Assembly: GCA_031292735.1 (NCBI GenBank)
Contig: JARLGP010000040.1
Coordinates: forward strand, 1 to 24,809
Length of the DNA: 24,809 bases
Source of the DNA: Holophaga sp.
GTDB taxonomy: Bacteria; Acidobacteriota; Holophagae; Holophagales; Holophagaceae
Direction of reading: 5' to 3'
Shown here: positions 1-7,120 of the stretch, one piece after another
Numbering within the stretch: the stretch's first letter is position 1
Layout of the letters: each line of letters begins with the position of its first letter
The notes under the pieces: model-generated
Told to the model about the DNA's origin: nothing
Database searches by the model: none
What the model saw: only the letters and a program-made list of their open reading frames with translations
Translations under genes and position numbers: made by a program

Positions 1-348
1 CATGTGGGCGAGCGTCTGGCCCGCCTCGACCAGGTCGCCTTCATTCACCAGGATGTCCTGCACGCGCCCGGCGAGTTTGGCCGCCACATCGATTTCAGTG
101 GCCTCGAGGCGGCCGTTGCCGCTGACGAAACCGGGCCCCGGGCCCCTGTGCCGCAGGGCCGTCCAGGCGTACCCGGCGCCGCCGGCCAGGACTGCGAGCA
201 CGGCCAGGCCGATCAGCTTGGTCTTCAGGGAGAGGGCCTTCGGATTTTTTCGCCCTCGTTCGGTTCCGGCCGCGGCGGCTTCCTGCTTATCAACAGGCTT
301 GTCTGGCTGCTTTTCAACGTGTGGACTGATTTTGAGTGGGGGGGTCAT
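1..348 (-). CDS. HlyD/MFP-type efflux periplasmic adaptor subunit (N-terminal part, cut by window edge)
   Basis: This is the first 116 codons of a membrane-fusion (adaptor) protein that would link an inner-membrane exporter to the outer-membrane channel encoded just upstream. The N-terminus is hydrophilic and Lys-rich (residues 1-44), followed by a single membrane anchor at about residues 45-62. The start of the lipoyl/barrel-sandwich region then reads GNGRLEATEIDVAAKLAGRV, followed by an ILVNEGDLVEAGQTLA stretch. Both are typical of the YbhG/HlyD branch. The ATG at 348-346 is preceded by a GGAAG Shine-Dalgarno-like sequence. It begins 31 bp after the NodT-like stop codon, so the two genes are probably co-transcribed. 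The exporter itself (ABC or MFS/RND) should lie beyond position 1 and cannot be seen, so the substrate is unknown. Confidence 0.88.
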   Translation of the reverse strand, partial: MTPPLKISPHVEKQPDKPVDKQEAAAAGTERGRKNPKALSLKTKLIGLAVLAVLAGGAGYAWTALRHRGPGPGFVSGNGRLEATEIDVAAKLAGRVQDILVNEGDLVEAGQTLAHM

Positions 349-379
349 GGGGTTTCTTCCGCCAGGTTGGAATGTCGTT

Positions 380-1843
380 TCAAGGAGCGTTGCGGGTGGG
401 GGCTGCTTTTGCGCCGGGCTGGTCCGCCAGGCCGCCGCCCAGGGCCGCATAGAGGCTGACCCGGCTGGACAGCAAGGCCCGGCGCAGCTGGACCATCTGC
501 TGTTCGGCCGACAGCAGGTCCCGCTGGGCGTCGAGAACCTCGAGGAAGGCGGCCGCCCCGTTGTCGTAGCGCAGCTTGGACAGCCGGGCCCGCTCGTTCT
601 GCACGGCCAGGGCCGCCCTTGCGATGACCACCTGTTCAGCCAGCCAGCGGCGCGCGGACAGGGCATCGGATACGTCGCGGAAAGCGCCCTGCACGGTCTT
701 CTCATAGTTGGCCACGGCCAAGTTCCGCCGGACTTTGGCCAGGTCCAGGTTGTTGCGCCGCAGACCGCCGTCGAAGAGCGGCAGCGAGATGCTCGGGGAG
801 AACCTCCACATCGTGCTGCCCGAAGCGAAAAGGCCGCTCAGGTCGTTGCTGACCGTGCCGATCGAACTGGTCAGGGCGACCCGCGGGAAGAAGGCGGCGC
901 GCGCGGCGCCGATGTTGGCGTGGGCGGCCTTCAGTTGATGCTCCGCGGCCAGGATGTCGGGTCGGTTGACAAGCAGTTCCGATGGTAGACCCGCCTGAAG
1001 TTCGGCCAGCATGTGTTGGTCATCCAGGTGGTTGGGCACGACCGGAAGGTCGACGGGAGTGCCCACCAGCAGCGTCAGGGCCGTGATTTCGGCCGCGCGC
1101 GACTGTTCGAGCTGGGCGCCCAGGATCTGGGCCTGGGACAAGAGGGTCTGCACCTGGGTCAGGTCGAGCCGCGAGGTCGAGCCCACCTCCACGCGCCGGG
1201 TGAAGATGCGCAAGGTTTCGGCGCGGCTGGCGGTGGTGGCGCGGGCCAGCACGATGCGCTCGTCAAACTCACAAAGGCCCAGGTAGCTGTTGGCCACCTG
1301 GGCGATCAGGGTGATGGTGGCGGCGCGCTGGGCCGCCTCGGTGGCCAGGTAGCTCTCCAGCGCCGCGTCTTTGAGGTTGTGCACGCGTCCCCAGAAATCG
1401 ATCTCCCAGTTCGCCAGCCCCAGCCCAACCTGGTAGGCGCTGAAAGTTACCGCATCCGTCGTCAGGCCGGAAATGGCCGGAATCCGCAACCGGTCCAGGC
1501 TGCCCTGGGCGGCCAGCGTGGGGAACTGGCCGGCGCGCTGGATGCCGTAGGTGGCGCGCGCCTCCTCCACCCGCAACACGGCGCTGCGCAGGTCGCGGTT
1601 GTGTTCCAGGGACTGCCTTATCAAGGTCAACAGGAGCGGATCGGTGAAGTAGTCGTGCCAGTCGATGCTCGCGGCGGCGGCGCCTTCCGGGCCGGTATCG
1701 GTCGCATAGCGCGGTGCCACGGGTAGCGCCAGAGTCTGGTAGCGCGGCGCCAGGGAGGCGCAGCCGGTCAGCAGCAGGGCAGCGGAAGCCCAGCCAACGG
1801 TTCTGACATCCATGCCGGGAGCCGATCTGGAATATCCGTGCAT
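380..1843 (-). CDS. NodT/OprM-family outer-membrane efflux lipoprotein (TolC superfamily)
   Basis: The protein is the outer-membrane channel of a tripartite efflux pump, about 487 residues long, which is the usual size for the NodT family. A lipoprotein signal with the lipobox LLTGC lies near the N-terminus. After it come the paired alpha-helical hairpin repeats of TolC-like proteins: helix-rich stretches with LRSAVLRVEEARATYGIQRA in repeat 1, ALLSSRVSLYAALGGG near the end, and RPDILAAEHQLKAAHANIGAARAAFFPRV, the family hallmark, in the middle. Three in-frame ATGs are possible, at 1870, 1843 and 1813. I chose 1843 because a GGGGA sits about 7 nt upstream; 1813 would give a shorter, more standard lipoprotein signal. 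The HlyD adaptor follows directly. Upstream is an AT-rich region with a 16-bp palindrome that may carry the operator. The family is certain; the exported compound is not known. Confidence 0.9.
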   Translation of the reverse strand: MHGYSRSAPGMDVRTVGWASAALLLTGCASLAPRYQTLALPVAPRYATDTGPEGAAAASIDWHDYFTDPLLLTLIRQSLEHNRDLRSAVLRVEEARATYGIQRAGQFPTLAAQGSLDRLRIPAISGLTTDAVTFSAYQVGLGLANWEIDFWGRVHNLKDAALESYLATEAAQRAATITLIAQVANSYLGLCEFDERIVLARATTASRAETLRIFTRRVEVGSTSRLDLTQVQTLLSQAQILGAQLEQSRAAEITALTLLVGTPVDLPVVPNHLDDQHMLAELQAGLPSELLVNRPDILAAEHQLKAAHANIGAARAAFFPRVALTSSIGTVSNDLSGLFASGSTMWRFSPSISLPLFDGGLRRNNLDLAKVRRNLAVANYEKTVQGAFRDVSDALSARRWLAEQVVIARAALAVQNERARLSKLRYDNGAAAFLEVLDAQRDLLSAEQQMVQLRRALLSSRVSLYAALGGGLADQPGAKAAPTRNAP

Positions 1844-1892
1844 GATGAATCCCCAATCTATGAGTGCCATGAAGCATTTTTTATTCCAATCT

Positions 1893-1908
1893 TTAATTAT
1901 TTAATTAA
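1893..1908. promoter_or_regulatory. Perfect 16-bp palindrome upstream of the efflux genes; candidate operator
   Basis: TTAATTA and TAATTAA form a perfect 7-bp inverted repeat around a TT centre, 50 to 80 bp upstream of the possible starts of the outer-membrane lipoprotein gene. Position and symmetry fit a dimeric repressor site (MarR/TetR type), but the tract is very AT-rich, so chance or a simple UP element is also possible. No regulator gene is visible beside it. Confidence 0.3.
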
Positions 1909-2020
1909 TAAACAACTTACCTATTTCCAGCCATCTACCGCAAAAGCGATTCAATCAGAATGAGCTTCGATTTCAGTCAAACTGATCGGACGTGCAAATT
2001 AAGCCGTTGTCAAGGAATAA

Positions 2021-2170
2021 CCAATCCCGTTTTGCGCGGCGCACCCGTCCGAGAGTGCGGAACCCTGGAAGCGCGCCGACCCCACCCTGGCGGTCAAGGG
2101 CGATCAGGACGGGCTCCTCGAGACCACCCAGGATGGTTCCCAGCGGATGAAGGCGAAGCTGGCCACTTAA
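2021..2170 (+). pseudogene. Possible 3' remnant of an unidentified gene
   Basis: Inside an otherwise AT-rich spacer, one frame stays open from 2021 to a TAA at 2168-2170. It has strongly GC-rich third codon positions from about 2078 (roughly 26 of 30 codons), like the real genes of this window. The inferred tail reads ADPTLAVKGDQDGLLETT and ends RMKAKLAT. There is no upstream start codon in this frame before a TAA at 2018-2020, and I do not recognise the protein. It looks like the decayed C-terminal end of a gene lost by deletion. It could also be a chance GC-rich patch. The overlapping ATG-initiated frame at 1960-2181 has no protein-like character. Confidence 0.35.
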
Positions 2171-2230
2171 TATATAGGTAAGTGCAGATTAAAAAAAAGC
2201 ATTTGACCGGCCCCAACGTGACGCCTAGAT

Positions 2231-2259
2231 TTGATTTAAAGGCAAAAACAAACTATAAA
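2231..2259 (+). promoter_or_regulatory. Sigma70-type promoter for the flavoprotein dehydrogenase operon
   Basis: TTGATT (2231-2236) and TATAAA (2254-2259) are separated by exactly 17 bp, within an A-rich stretch. This predicts a transcript start near 2266 and a leader of about 125 nt before the first gene at 2392. An imperfect hairpin with TGGCT/AGCCA arms lies in the leader at about 2283-2303. Match and spacing are good, but this was found by eye only. Confidence 0.5.
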
Positions 2260-2391
2260 TCCACGAAAATAAAATCAATAAACTGGCTCGGCAAAAACCA
2301 GCCAATAACATAAGCAAAAATACTGCTTTTATCTGTCGATAAAGGCGGATGGACGGAGTTGTCGACGGTCCACGCAGGGGAAAGGATCCTT

Positions 2392-3516
2392 ATGGAATTC
2401 CGTGAGCGGTATGATTTCGTTGTGATCGGCGGCGGGCTGGTGGGGGCCTCCATCGCCTGGGGGTTGAGCCGGGCCGGCGCCAGGCCCCTGGTGCTGGACG
2501 AGGGGGACCTCGCTCTGCGGGCGTCCCGGGCCAATTTCGCGCTGGTCTTCATGCAGGGGAAGGGGCTGGGCTTTCCGGCCTACGCCATCGCCTGCAGAAC
2601 GGCGGCGGACCGTTGGCCCCAGTTCGCGACGGAGCTGAAGGCGGAGAGCGGGATCGATGTGGCGCTGCGCCAGCAGGGCGGGTTCTCGTTCTGCATGTCG
2701 CAGGCCGAGATGGAAAACCAGCGCGTCGCCAGGGAGACCATTGCCCGGGAAACCGGCGACCGCGCGGCGAAATACCAGGTGTTGAGCCGCCAGGAGACCC
2801 GCGACCGCCTGCCCGGGATCGGGCCATCGGTGGCAGGATCGATCTTCTGCGCCAAGGACGGCCACGTGAACGCGCTGCGGGTGTTCTTCGCCCTGCACAA
2901 GGCCATGGCCGCCCGCGGCTGCGACTACCGCGCCGAGCATCGGGTGGGCACCATCGAGCCGACGGCCGACGGCTTCCGGATCCAGGGCGACTGGGGCGAG
3001 GTGAGGGCCGGAAAGGTGATCCTGGCGGCCGGGGTCGCCAATGAACGGCTGGCGCCGATGGTGGGGCTCTCCTCCCCCCTGAAGCGCGACAAGGGCCAGG
3101 TGCTGGTCACCGAGAAATGCGCCCCCTTCTTCCCCTACGGCTCGGCCACCATCTGCCAGGGCGACGAAGGCGGCATCAAGCTCGGATCCAGCACGGAAGC
3201 GCTGTCGGAGTCCATCCTGACGAACCAGTCGCTCACCGCGGTCATCGCCAGGCGGGCGATCCAGGTGTTCCCGAGCCTGGCGACGCTCAATGTGGTGCGC
3301 ACCTGGACCGGGTTCCGGGTGATGCCGCCGGACGGGTTCCCCATCTACGGCCAGTCGGCCAGCGCCCCGGGCGCCTTTGTGGCCTCCTGCCATTCCGGCC
3401 TGGGGCTGGCGCCGAACCACGCGTTTGAATTGGCGCCGCAGATCCTCGCGGGCCGGCTCGAAGCCGGATTCAGTCCGTTCACAGCAGGGAGGTTTTGTGT
3501 TTCACAAGCTCATTGA
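2392..3516 (+). CDS. FAD-dependent oxidoreductase, DAO family (catalytic subunit of a heterotrimeric amine/imino-acid dehydrogenase)
   Basis: This 374-residue flavoprotein belongs to the D-amino-acid oxidase/glycine oxidase fold (PF01266). The dinucleotide-binding motif VVIGGGLVGAS lies at residues 10-20 (Gly13, Gly15, Gly18). A C-terminal FAD-contacting region reads RTWTGFRVMPPDGFPIYG, followed by a HSGLGLAPN loop, as in sarcosine oxidase beta, HcnC and D-hydroxyproline dehydrogenase beta subunits. The ATG at 2392 is preceded by an AAAGGA ribosome site; an in-frame TTG at 2359 is a weaker alternative. It is the first of three overlapping genes whose other products are a [2Fe-2S] protein and a second flavoprotein, so it most likely oxidises a secondary amine, imino acid or amino acid and passes the electrons on. 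The exact substrate cannot be read from the sequence. Confidence 0.9.
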   Translation: MEFRERYDFVVIGGGLVGASIAWGLSRAGARPLVLDEGDLALRASRANFALVFMQGKGLGFPAYAIACRTAADRWPQFATELKAESGIDVALRQQGGFSFCMSQAEMENQRVARETIARETGDRAAKYQVLSRQETRDRLPGIGPSVAGSIFCAKDGHVNALRVFFALHKAMAARGCDYRAEHRVGTIEPTADGFRIQGDWGEVRAGKVILAAGVANERLAPMVGLSSPLKRDKGQVLVTEKCAPFFPYGSATICQGDEGGIKLGSSTEALSESILTNQSLTAVIARRAIQVFPSLATLNVVRTWTGFRVMPPDGFPIYGQSASAPGAFVASCHSGLGLAPNHAFELAPQILAGRLEAGFSPFTAGRFCVSQAH

Positions 3517-3802
3517 ACCGCAGGAGAGCCTGACCTTCACCTTCGACGGGAAACCCCTCGCCGCGGCCCCCGGGGACAGTGTCGCGGCGGCGCTGCTGGC
3601 CGCCGGGGTCGTCGCCTTCCGGCACAGCGCCGTGGGTGGGGAACCCCGTGCCCCCTATTGCCTGATGGGGATCTGTTTCGACTGCCTGGTCACCATCGAC
3701 GGCATCGCCAACCAGCAGAGCTGCCAGGTGGACGTGGCCCAGGGGATGACCGTCCAAAGCCAGCACGGTCTGCGCGTCGTGGATGGGAGGGTGTCGGAAT
3801 GA
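3497..3802 (+). CDS. (2Fe-2S)-binding small subunit of the heterotrimeric dehydrogenase (HcnA/SoxA-N-terminal type)
   Basis: The 101-residue protein is a small ferredoxin-fold electron carrier. Its cluster ligands are visible as Cys55-x4-Cys60-x2-Cys63 and Cys76, in the context YCLMGICFDCLVTIDG, the standard pattern of HcnA and of the N-terminal domain of sarcosine oxidase alpha. The GTG at 3497 is chosen because GGGAGG lies 4 nt upstream and because the longer frame upstream has no protein-like character. The gene overlaps the upstream flavoprotein by 20 bp, and its stop overlaps the next ATG (ATGA). That implies translational coupling and equal production of the three subunits. It would sit between the two flavoproteins in the complex. 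Confidence 0.9.
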   Translation: MFHKLIEPQESLTFTFDGKPLAAAPGDSVAAALLAAGVVAFRHSAVGGEPRAPYCLMGICFDCLVTIDGIANQQSCQVDVAQGMTVQSQHGLRVVDGRVSE

Positions 3803-5307
3803 CCGTTCGGGTGATTTCCAGAACCGCGGAATTGGCTCCGGCCTACGACATCATCATCGTCGGCGCCGGGCCGGCGGGGCTGAGCGCCGCCATCGAAAGC
3901 GCCGCCCGCGGCGCCGCCACGCTGGTCATCGACGAAGGCGGAGCGCTGGGGGGCCAGATGTACCGCGCCATCACCCGGCTCTCACCGCGGGCCTTCGGCT
4001 TCCTGGGGCCGGACTACTGGCGGGGCACGGCCCTGGTGGACGCGTTCCATGCCAGCGGCGTCAGCTACGCCCCGGGCACGGCGGTCTGGAGCCTGGTCCC
4101 CGCCGGGGACGGCCCCGGCGGGGTGGAAGTGGGGATCTCCCTGGCCGGCGAAGCCCGCCTGCTGCGGGCCCGCCACGTCATCCTGGCGACCGGCGCCTAC
4201 GAGCGGCCGATGCCGGTGCCCGGCTGGACCCTGCCCGGGGTGATGACCGCCGGGGCGGGGCAGGTCGCCCTGAAGTCCGCCGGGATGGTGCCCGGGGGCA
4301 AGGTGGTGCTGGCCGGATGCGGGCCGATGCTCTACCTGCTGGCCTACCAGCTGCTGGCCGCGGGGGCGAAGGTCGCCGCGGTGATCGACACCACCGACCA
4401 CCGGCAGCTGCTGAAGTCCCTGCCCCATCTGCCGGATTTCGCCCGTTCGGCCTATTTCTGGAAAGGGCTGAAGCTGCTGGCCAAAGTGCTGTGCTCGGTC
4501 CGGTTCGTCCGCGGGGTGACCGGGCTTGAGGCGGTCGGCGACGGCCGGGTGGAAAGGCTCCGGTTCCGCACCGGCGGCACCTGGAAGGAAATCGATGCCG
4601 ACGTGGTCCTGCTGCACCAGGGGGTCATTCCCGATGTCAGCCTGGCCGGTTCCGCGGGCTGCGCGCTGGATTGGAACGAGCGGCAATCCTCCTTCCAGCC
4701 CCGGCTCGACGGCGATGGCCGGACCACGGTTGGCGGCATTTCGGTGGCCGGCGACGGGGCCGGCATCGGCGGCGCGGCTCTGGCGGAAGTGTCGGGCCGG
4801 CTGGCCGCCCTGGGCGCGCTGGCGGCCATCGGCTCCCTGGACCCGGCCGGCAAAGCGGAACTGCAACGGCCCCTGCGCCGGATGCTGGCCCGGTTCCGGC
4901 ACGGCCGGACCTTCCTGGACATTCTCTACCGGCCCCGGGACGGTTTCCGCATCCCAACCGATGATGAAACCATCGTCTGCCGCTGCGAGGAGGTGCGGGC
5001 CGGCCAGATCCGCTCGGCCATCGCCCTCGGCGTGCCCGGCCCGAACCAGCTCAAGACCTTCCTCCGCTGCGGCATGGGGCCCTGCCAAGGCCGCCTCTGC
5101 TCGTCCACCGTCACGGAGATGATGGCGTCCGCCAGGAAGGCCGATCCGCAGGAGGTCGGGTTCTACCGCCTGCGGCCGCCGGTGAAGCCGGTCCGGCTCG
5201 GCGAACTGGCCGCCCTCCCCGCCACCCCGGAAGCCATGCTGGCCGTCACCGGCAGCCCCCTGGGGGCCACCCCCACAGCCTCCAGCGATACGGCCACGCC
5301 GGATTGA
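3799..5307 (+). CDS. FAD/NAD(P)-binding oxidoreductase with C-terminal BFD-like [2Fe-2S] domain (large subunit; HcnB/OoxA-like)
   Basis: The 502-residue protein starts with a Rossmann FAD site, IIIVGAGPAGLSAA (Gly22, Gly24, Gly27). It carries the ATGAYERPMPVPGWTLPGVMT region typical of this family near residues 130-150 and a second dinucleotide fold around residues 166-176 (VVLAGCGPM). The C-terminal part has a BFD-type cluster domain with cysteines 394, 396, 424 and 429, plus Cys434. This is the organisation of HcnB, octopine/nopaline oxidase A subunits and D-hydroxyproline dehydrogenase alpha. It starts with ATG overlapping the stop of the [2Fe-2S] gene. The protein would accept electrons from the DAO-type subunit through the small subunit. 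The Pro/Ala/Thr-rich C-terminal tail of about 50 residues is probably disordered. Confidence 0.9.
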   Translation: MTVRVISRTAELAPAYDIIIVGAGPAGLSAAIESAARGAATLVIDEGGALGGQMYRAITRLSPRAFGFLGPDYWRGTALVDAFHASGVSYAPGTAVWSLVPAGDGPGGVEVGISLAGEARLLRARHVILATGAYERPMPVPGWTLPGVMTAGAGQVALKSAGMVPGGKVVLAGCGPMLYLLAYQLLAAGAKVAAVIDTTDHRQLLKSLPHLPDFARSAYFWKGLKLLAKVLCSVRFVRGVTGLEAVGDGRVERLRFRTGGTWKEIDADVVLLHQGVIPDVSLAGSAGCALDWNERQSSFQPRLDGDGRTTVGGISVAGDGAGIGGAALAEVSGRLAALGALAAIGSLDPAGKAELQRPLRRMLARFRHGRTFLDILYRPRDGFRIPTDDETIVCRCEEVRAGQIRSAIALGVPGPNQLKTFLRCGMGPCQGRLCSSTVTEMMASARKADPQEVGFYRLRPPVKPVRLGELAALPATPEAMLAVTGSPLGATPTASSDTATPD

Positions 5308-5337
5308 CCCTCGATCTGCCCAGAAAGGATTGCAGCC

Positions 5338-5919
5338 ATGAACGAATTTAAACTGGATCCCAAACGAACGGCCATCCTGGTCAACGATCTCCAGAACATC
5401 AATCTCCGCCTGCCCGGCGCACCCCTGCCGAGGACCACCATGACGGAGAATATCCTGCGGCTGCTCGTCGCCGGACGCCGGGCAGGCGTCCAGCCTGTCC
5501 TGGTCCATGCGGGAGGTGCGCCCGATGGGGCGGACCGGTTGAAACCGTTGACCGACGCGCCGGCCCCGGCGGCTGTCCCGCTGCCGGCGGATTGGAGCGA
5601 ACTGCTGCCCGAGCTGGACCGCCAGCCGGGCGATATCGTGATCCTGAAACGGCAGTGGGGCGCCTTCTACGGCACCGACCTCGACCTTCAGCTGCGCCGC
5701 CGGAAGCTCGGCACCGTCGTCCTGTGCGGCATCGCCACCGAACTGGGGGTGGAGAGCACGGCGCGCCAGGCCCACGAACTGGGCTACGACCTGGTTTTCG
5801 CCTCCGACTGCATGACCGGCATGGTGGCGGAGAGCCACGCCGACGCCATCGACCGCCTCTTCCCGCGCATGGGCCGGGTGCGCAGCGCCGACCAGATCAT
5901 CGCGGCCTTCGATGCCTGA
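5338..5919 (+). CDS. Isochorismatase-fold hydrolase, YecD-like, lacking the catalytic cysteine
   Basis: The 193-residue protein has the isochorismatase/cysteine-hydrolase fold (PF00857). The acidic residue is Asp17 in ILVNDLQN and the lysine is Lys104 in LKRQWGAFYGTDLDLQLRRR. The next motif, CGIATELGVESTAR (130-143), carries Gly137 where amidases such as nicotinamidase and N-carbamoylsarcosine amidase have their nucleophilic Cys. True isochorismatases (EntB, PhzD) and E. coli YecD also lack Cys there, and the KRQWGAFYGT motif recalls YecD. Thus cysteine-type amide hydrolysis is unlikely. The gene follows the dehydrogenase operon by 30 bp with an AAAGGA ribosome site, so it probably acts on the same pathway, but its substrate is unknown. 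Confidence 0.85.
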   Translation: MNEFKLDPKRTAILVNDLQNINLRLPGAPLPRTTMTENILRLLVAGRRAGVQPVLVHAGGAPDGADRLKPLTDAPAPAAVPLPADWSELLPELDRQPGDIVILKRQWGAFYGTDLDLQLRRRKLGTVVLCGIATELGVESTARQAHELGYDLVFASDCMTGMVAESHADAIDRLFPRMGRVRSADQIIAAFDA

Positions 5920-5968
5920 CCTCCGCCCGCGCGTTTCAACCGCTTCCGCCAGCCCCCTGCGCCTTCGT

Positions 5969-6874
5969 TCAAAATCCGGGCAAGGCGTCGAGCTTTCGGC
6001 GCACCAGGCTGACGAAGGCCGCGCCGAGCACCGACATGGACTTTCCGCTCAAGGTCGCCAGGTAGATCCTGCGGATCAGGGGCGGTTCGAACCGGCGCAC
6101 CGCCACCCGGGCCTGGGCGTAATGGGCGCTGAGCGAATCGATGAGGGCCACCCCCAGCCCCTGTTCGACCAGGGCGATGATGTTCTGGGAAATCTGCGAT
6201 TCCAGGTGGCACCTGCGCAGCACGCCCCGGTCCGCGAACAGCCGGTCGACTTCGGTGCGCGAGCCGAAGGGCTCGGAAAAGGACACGAAATCCTGGTCCG
6301 CCAGATCCTCCGGGCGGATGACCTGCCTGCTGGACAGCGGGTGGTTCAGGGGAAGGATGCAGGCCACAGGCGATTCGTAGATCTGTTCCAGCTGCACGCC
6401 CGGGAAGGGAATCTCCTCGACCACGAAGTAGACGTCGTAGTTCTGGCCAGCCACCCGCTCCAGCACCGAACGGGAACTGTCCGTCAGAAGCGCCACGTCG
6501 ACCCCGTCATGTTCGCGCTGGAAGTCGGCGATGGCCTCGGGCAGCAGGTGGAGGCCCACCGAGGGGGCGCCGGCGATGCGCAGCGACCCCCGGCGCATGG
6601 TCCGGATCTGCTCTCCGGCCAGGACGATGCGGTCCAGCCCGAGGAAGGCCCTTTCGACCTCGTCGTACAGCACCTTGGCCTCCGCGGTGGGGACCAGCCG
6701 GCCCTGGTTCCGGTCGAACAGGGTGAAGCCCAGGCTCTCCTCGCAATCGGCGATCAGCCGGCTCACCGCAGGCTGCGAGATGAATAGCATCTCAGCAGCG
6801 CCCTTGATGCTGCGCCGCTGCATGAACGCACGGAAGGCTTCAACCTGGCGGATGGTGAGCTTGGACGGGGTCAT
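5969..6874 (-). CDS. LysR-family transcriptional regulator of the dehydrogenase/MFS region
   Basis: This is a 301-residue LysR regulator. The winged helix-turn-helix is at about residues 4-64 (TIRQVEAFRAFMQRRSIKGA, then the helix with FISQPAVSRLIADCEESLG and FDRNQGRLVPT). It is followed by a periplasmic-binding-protein-like effector domain. The ATG at 6874 gives the usual LysR N-terminus; ATG 6886 would add only four residues, and the upstream extension to 6952 is not LysR-like. It is transcribed divergently from the MFS transporter and convergently with the isochorismatase-like gene 49 bp away. It therefore most likely senses the substrate or an intermediate and controls the importer, its own gene, and perhaps the dehydrogenase operon. 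Confidence 0.9.
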   Translation of the reverse strand: MTPSKLTIRQVEAFRAFMQRRSIKGAAEMLFISQPAVSRLIADCEESLGFTLFDRNQGRLVPTAEAKVLYDEVERAFLGLDRIVLAGEQIRTMRRGSLRIAGAPSVGLHLLPEAIADFQREHDGVDVALLTDSSRSVLERVAGQNYDVYFVVEEIPFPGVQLEQIYESPVACILPLNHPLSSRQVIRPEDLADQDFVSFSEPFGSRTEVDRLFADRGVLRRCHLESQISQNIIALVEQGLGVALIDSLSAHYAQARVAVRRFEPPLIRRIYLATLSGKSMSVLGAAFVSLVRRKLDALPGF

Positions 6875-6980
6875 ACCCAGGATCATAACAGCATCATCCA
6901 CTGCACCAGGATAGGAGAAACCGCCACTGTCCCAAGCGAAATATAAAATCACAAAATAAATTTACAGTTAATACAAAAAA

Positions 6981-6998
6981 AAGCCATTTAGGTGGCTT
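6981..6998 (-). terminator. Short hairpin with T-run on the minus strand, or hairpin in the LysR/MFS intergenic region
   Basis: AAGCCA (6981-6986) and TGGCTT (6993-6998) form a 6-bp stem with a 6-nt loop. Read on the minus strand it is followed by a run of eight Ts, the shape of a weak intrinsic terminator. It lies upstream of the LysR start, so it may stop leftward read-through or act as an attenuator in the LysR leader. It is weak and uncertain. Confidence 0.3.
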
Positions 6999-7031
6999 GT
7001 GAAAGGTATACCCCGCTGCACCCAGCACCGT

Positions 7032-7102
7032 CAGGAAAAACGTTCCTGCCGGATGTCAACCAACGCTTCAGCCGGTGCCGACCTGGATCAGGCGGCACTG
7101 GT
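7032..7102 (+). promoter_or_regulatory. Structured 5' leader of the MFS transporter gene (two hairpins before the ribosome site)
   Basis: Hairpin 1 pairs CAGGAA (7032-7037) with TTCCTG (7043-7048) around AAACG. Hairpin 2 pairs GCCGGTGCCG (7071-7080) with CGGCACTGGT (7093-7102), ten pairs including two G-U. It has a bulged A and an inner CCT/AGG helix closing a GGATC loop. Hairpin 2 ends 8 nt before the AGGAGAG ribosome site of the transporter. The arrangement suggests control of translation or of transcript stability. I could not match it to a known riboswitch class by eye. Confidence 0.45.
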
Positions 7103-7120
7103 AACCTCCAGGAGAGCGAG

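Noticed and set aside
2392..5307. Hydrogen cyanide synthase (hcnABC)
   Set aside because: Subunit families match but the gene order differs (DAO-type subunit first), and the neighbours point to uptake and catabolism; an amine/imino-acid dehydrogenase is the safer call.
3982..5838. Minus-strand open frame of 618 codons opposite the dehydrogenase genes
   Set aside because: It is a GC-rich antisense shadow of the large flavoprotein and the hydrolase, with low-complexity Gly/Gln/Ala composition and no domain.
5338..5919. N-carbamoylsarcosine amidase feeding a sarcosine-oxidase-like dehydrogenase (creatinine route)
   Set aside because: The needed catalytic Cys is Gly137 in this protein, so the cysteine-amidase assignment is not supported.
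7032..7102. Guanidine-II (mini-ykkC) riboswitch before the MFS gene
   Set aside because: Tandem hairpins are present, but the loops (AAACG and GGATC) do not both carry the ACGR loops required.
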